64,000 bases of DNA from Desulfobacteraceae bacterium. GTDB lineage: Bacteria; Desulfobacterota; Desulfobacteria; Desulfobacterales; Desulfosalsimonadaceae. Shown in pieces: positions 63,599-64,000 of this stretch. The notes beneath the pieces are model-generated. The model worked only from the letters and a program-made list of their open reading frames with translations, was not told where the DNA came from and searched no databases. Within the stretch, counting starts at the first letter, position 1. Each line of letters starts with the position of its first letter. The DNA lies in NCBI GenBank assembly GCA_003599885.1, contig QZKW01000089.1:62001-126000 (forward strand), read 5' to 3'. Made by a program: the position numbers and the translations under genes.

Positions 63599-63874
63599 AT
63601 GATTTGCACAACAGTAAGAAAAGGTGATGACTGCGTATTTATGGCCAAGAACGGATGTTCATATACCGGCGGGGCCTGTAACGCCATCGTGGAAGCCTGC
63701 AACGGATGCGGCAGAAGCAAGGAATATGAAACCGGCCGGTATTGTGCGGCAGCCCCGGCTCCAGAATTGAAGTGGAAAAACGGCGATTGCAATCTCGCAA
63801 CCCACATTGTCGTTGTTGCTAAAGAACAAGCCAAAATCAACCCGCTTAAAGCTTCCAAACGCGGCGGCAAATAG
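63599..63874 (+). CDS. PxxKW family cysteine-rich protein
   Basis: 91 aa, SD GGAGG before ATG 63599. Eight Cys in the first 65 residues (ICTTV, DDCVF, NGCSYTGGAC, EACNGCGRS, YCAAAP, DCNLATH) and the family hallmark PELKW; the C-terminus is basic (KINPLKASKRGGK). Small metal-binding-like protein found mainly in Desulfobacterota; its role is unknown. A single-gene unit with its own terminator. Confidence 0.88.
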   Translation: MICTTVRKGDDCVFMAKNGCSYTGGACNAIVEACNGCGRSKEYETGRYCAAAPAPELKWKNGDCNLATHIVVVAKEQAKINPLKASKRGGK

Positions 63875-63958
63875 CCGTTATTTCGGAATTGGAAATGTTC
63901 CATCCCCTGGTCCCGATATGGCGGGGTGGGTGTAACGGTCATTAAAAAAAAATTACGG

Positions 63959-63992
63959 ACAGGCGCTGGGGAAACTCAGCGCCTGTTTTTTT
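63959..63992 (+). terminator. Intrinsic terminator after PxxKW gene
   Basis: ACAGGCGCTGG/G and CTCAGCGCCTGT form a stem with a GAAA-type loop, followed by seven T. Confidence 0.92.
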
Positions 63993-64000
63993 GGGTGCAT

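Noticed and set aside
1-64000. tRNA, rRNA, CRISPR arrays, transposases, integrases or prophage genes
   Set aside because: I looked for them in the gaps and among the proteins and saw none; a tRNAscan-type search was not possible.

Overview
The window is a bacterial chromosome segment, most likely from a Desulfobacterota (Desulfobacterales-type) anaerobe. Pointers are a PxxKW-type cysteine-rich protein, selenocysteine synthase (selA), a PKD-repeat exoprotein ending in a GGGCFI-type tail, a GspE-to-GspD type II secretion operon driven by a -24/-12 promoter, and moderate GC with frequent GTG/TTG starts. This is inferred from gene content; no rRNA or tRNA gene was seen.

Left part (1-16196): housekeeping genes, mostly on the minus strand. 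A degenerate-GGDEF/TPR protein runs off the left edge behind selA. pyrF stands alone on plus. A minus-strand block follows: phoH, the 7TM-HD phosphohydrolase gene, ybeY, pdxJ, the NAD(P)H-hydrate repair gene, tsaE and lysC. A small plus block holds cvpA-hisH-hisF and faces a minus block of class II aldolase, Nudix hydrolase and a small unknown protein.

Centre (16400-39842): a type II secretion operon gspE-F-G-H-I-J-K-L-M-C-D continues without a gap into a PF04392-type periplasmic binding protein, a membrane histidine kinase, an NtrC-class sigma54 activator and a TonB-dependent receptor. Downstream are secreted proteins: a double CAP-domain protein, a 16-cysteine exoprotein, a small exported protein and an 834-aa protein whose N-terminal domain resembles transglutaminase-elicitor/papain-fold enzymes. 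Three GG-N10-GC (sigma54) promoters lie before gspE, the CAP gene and the cysteine-rich gene. I read this as one regulon: the sensor and activator control both the secretion machine and candidate cargo.

Right-centre (40576-55605): a surface polysaccharide cluster with two sulfotransferases, a hexapeptide acetyltransferase, three stand-alone GT2 enzymes plus a methyltransferase/coiled-coil/GT2 fusion, a nucleotide-sugar epimerase, a WecA-CapD-like fusion, a Wzm/Wzt ABC exporter, and an MBOAT acyltransferase with an SGNH partner. There is no Wzy or Wzx, so the product is probably an ABC-exported, sulfated and O-acylated glycan.

Right end (55684-64000): a minus-strand gene for a secreted seven-repeat PKD protein carries an in-frame UGA directly after its signal peptide, followed by a hairpin of bacterial SECIS-like geometry. 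With selA in the same window this is a candidate new selenoprotein, although a nonsense mutation is not excluded. Then come an LpoA-like lipoprotein, 6-phosphofructokinase, arabinose-5-phosphate isomerase (KpsF/KdsD type) and the PxxKW protein.
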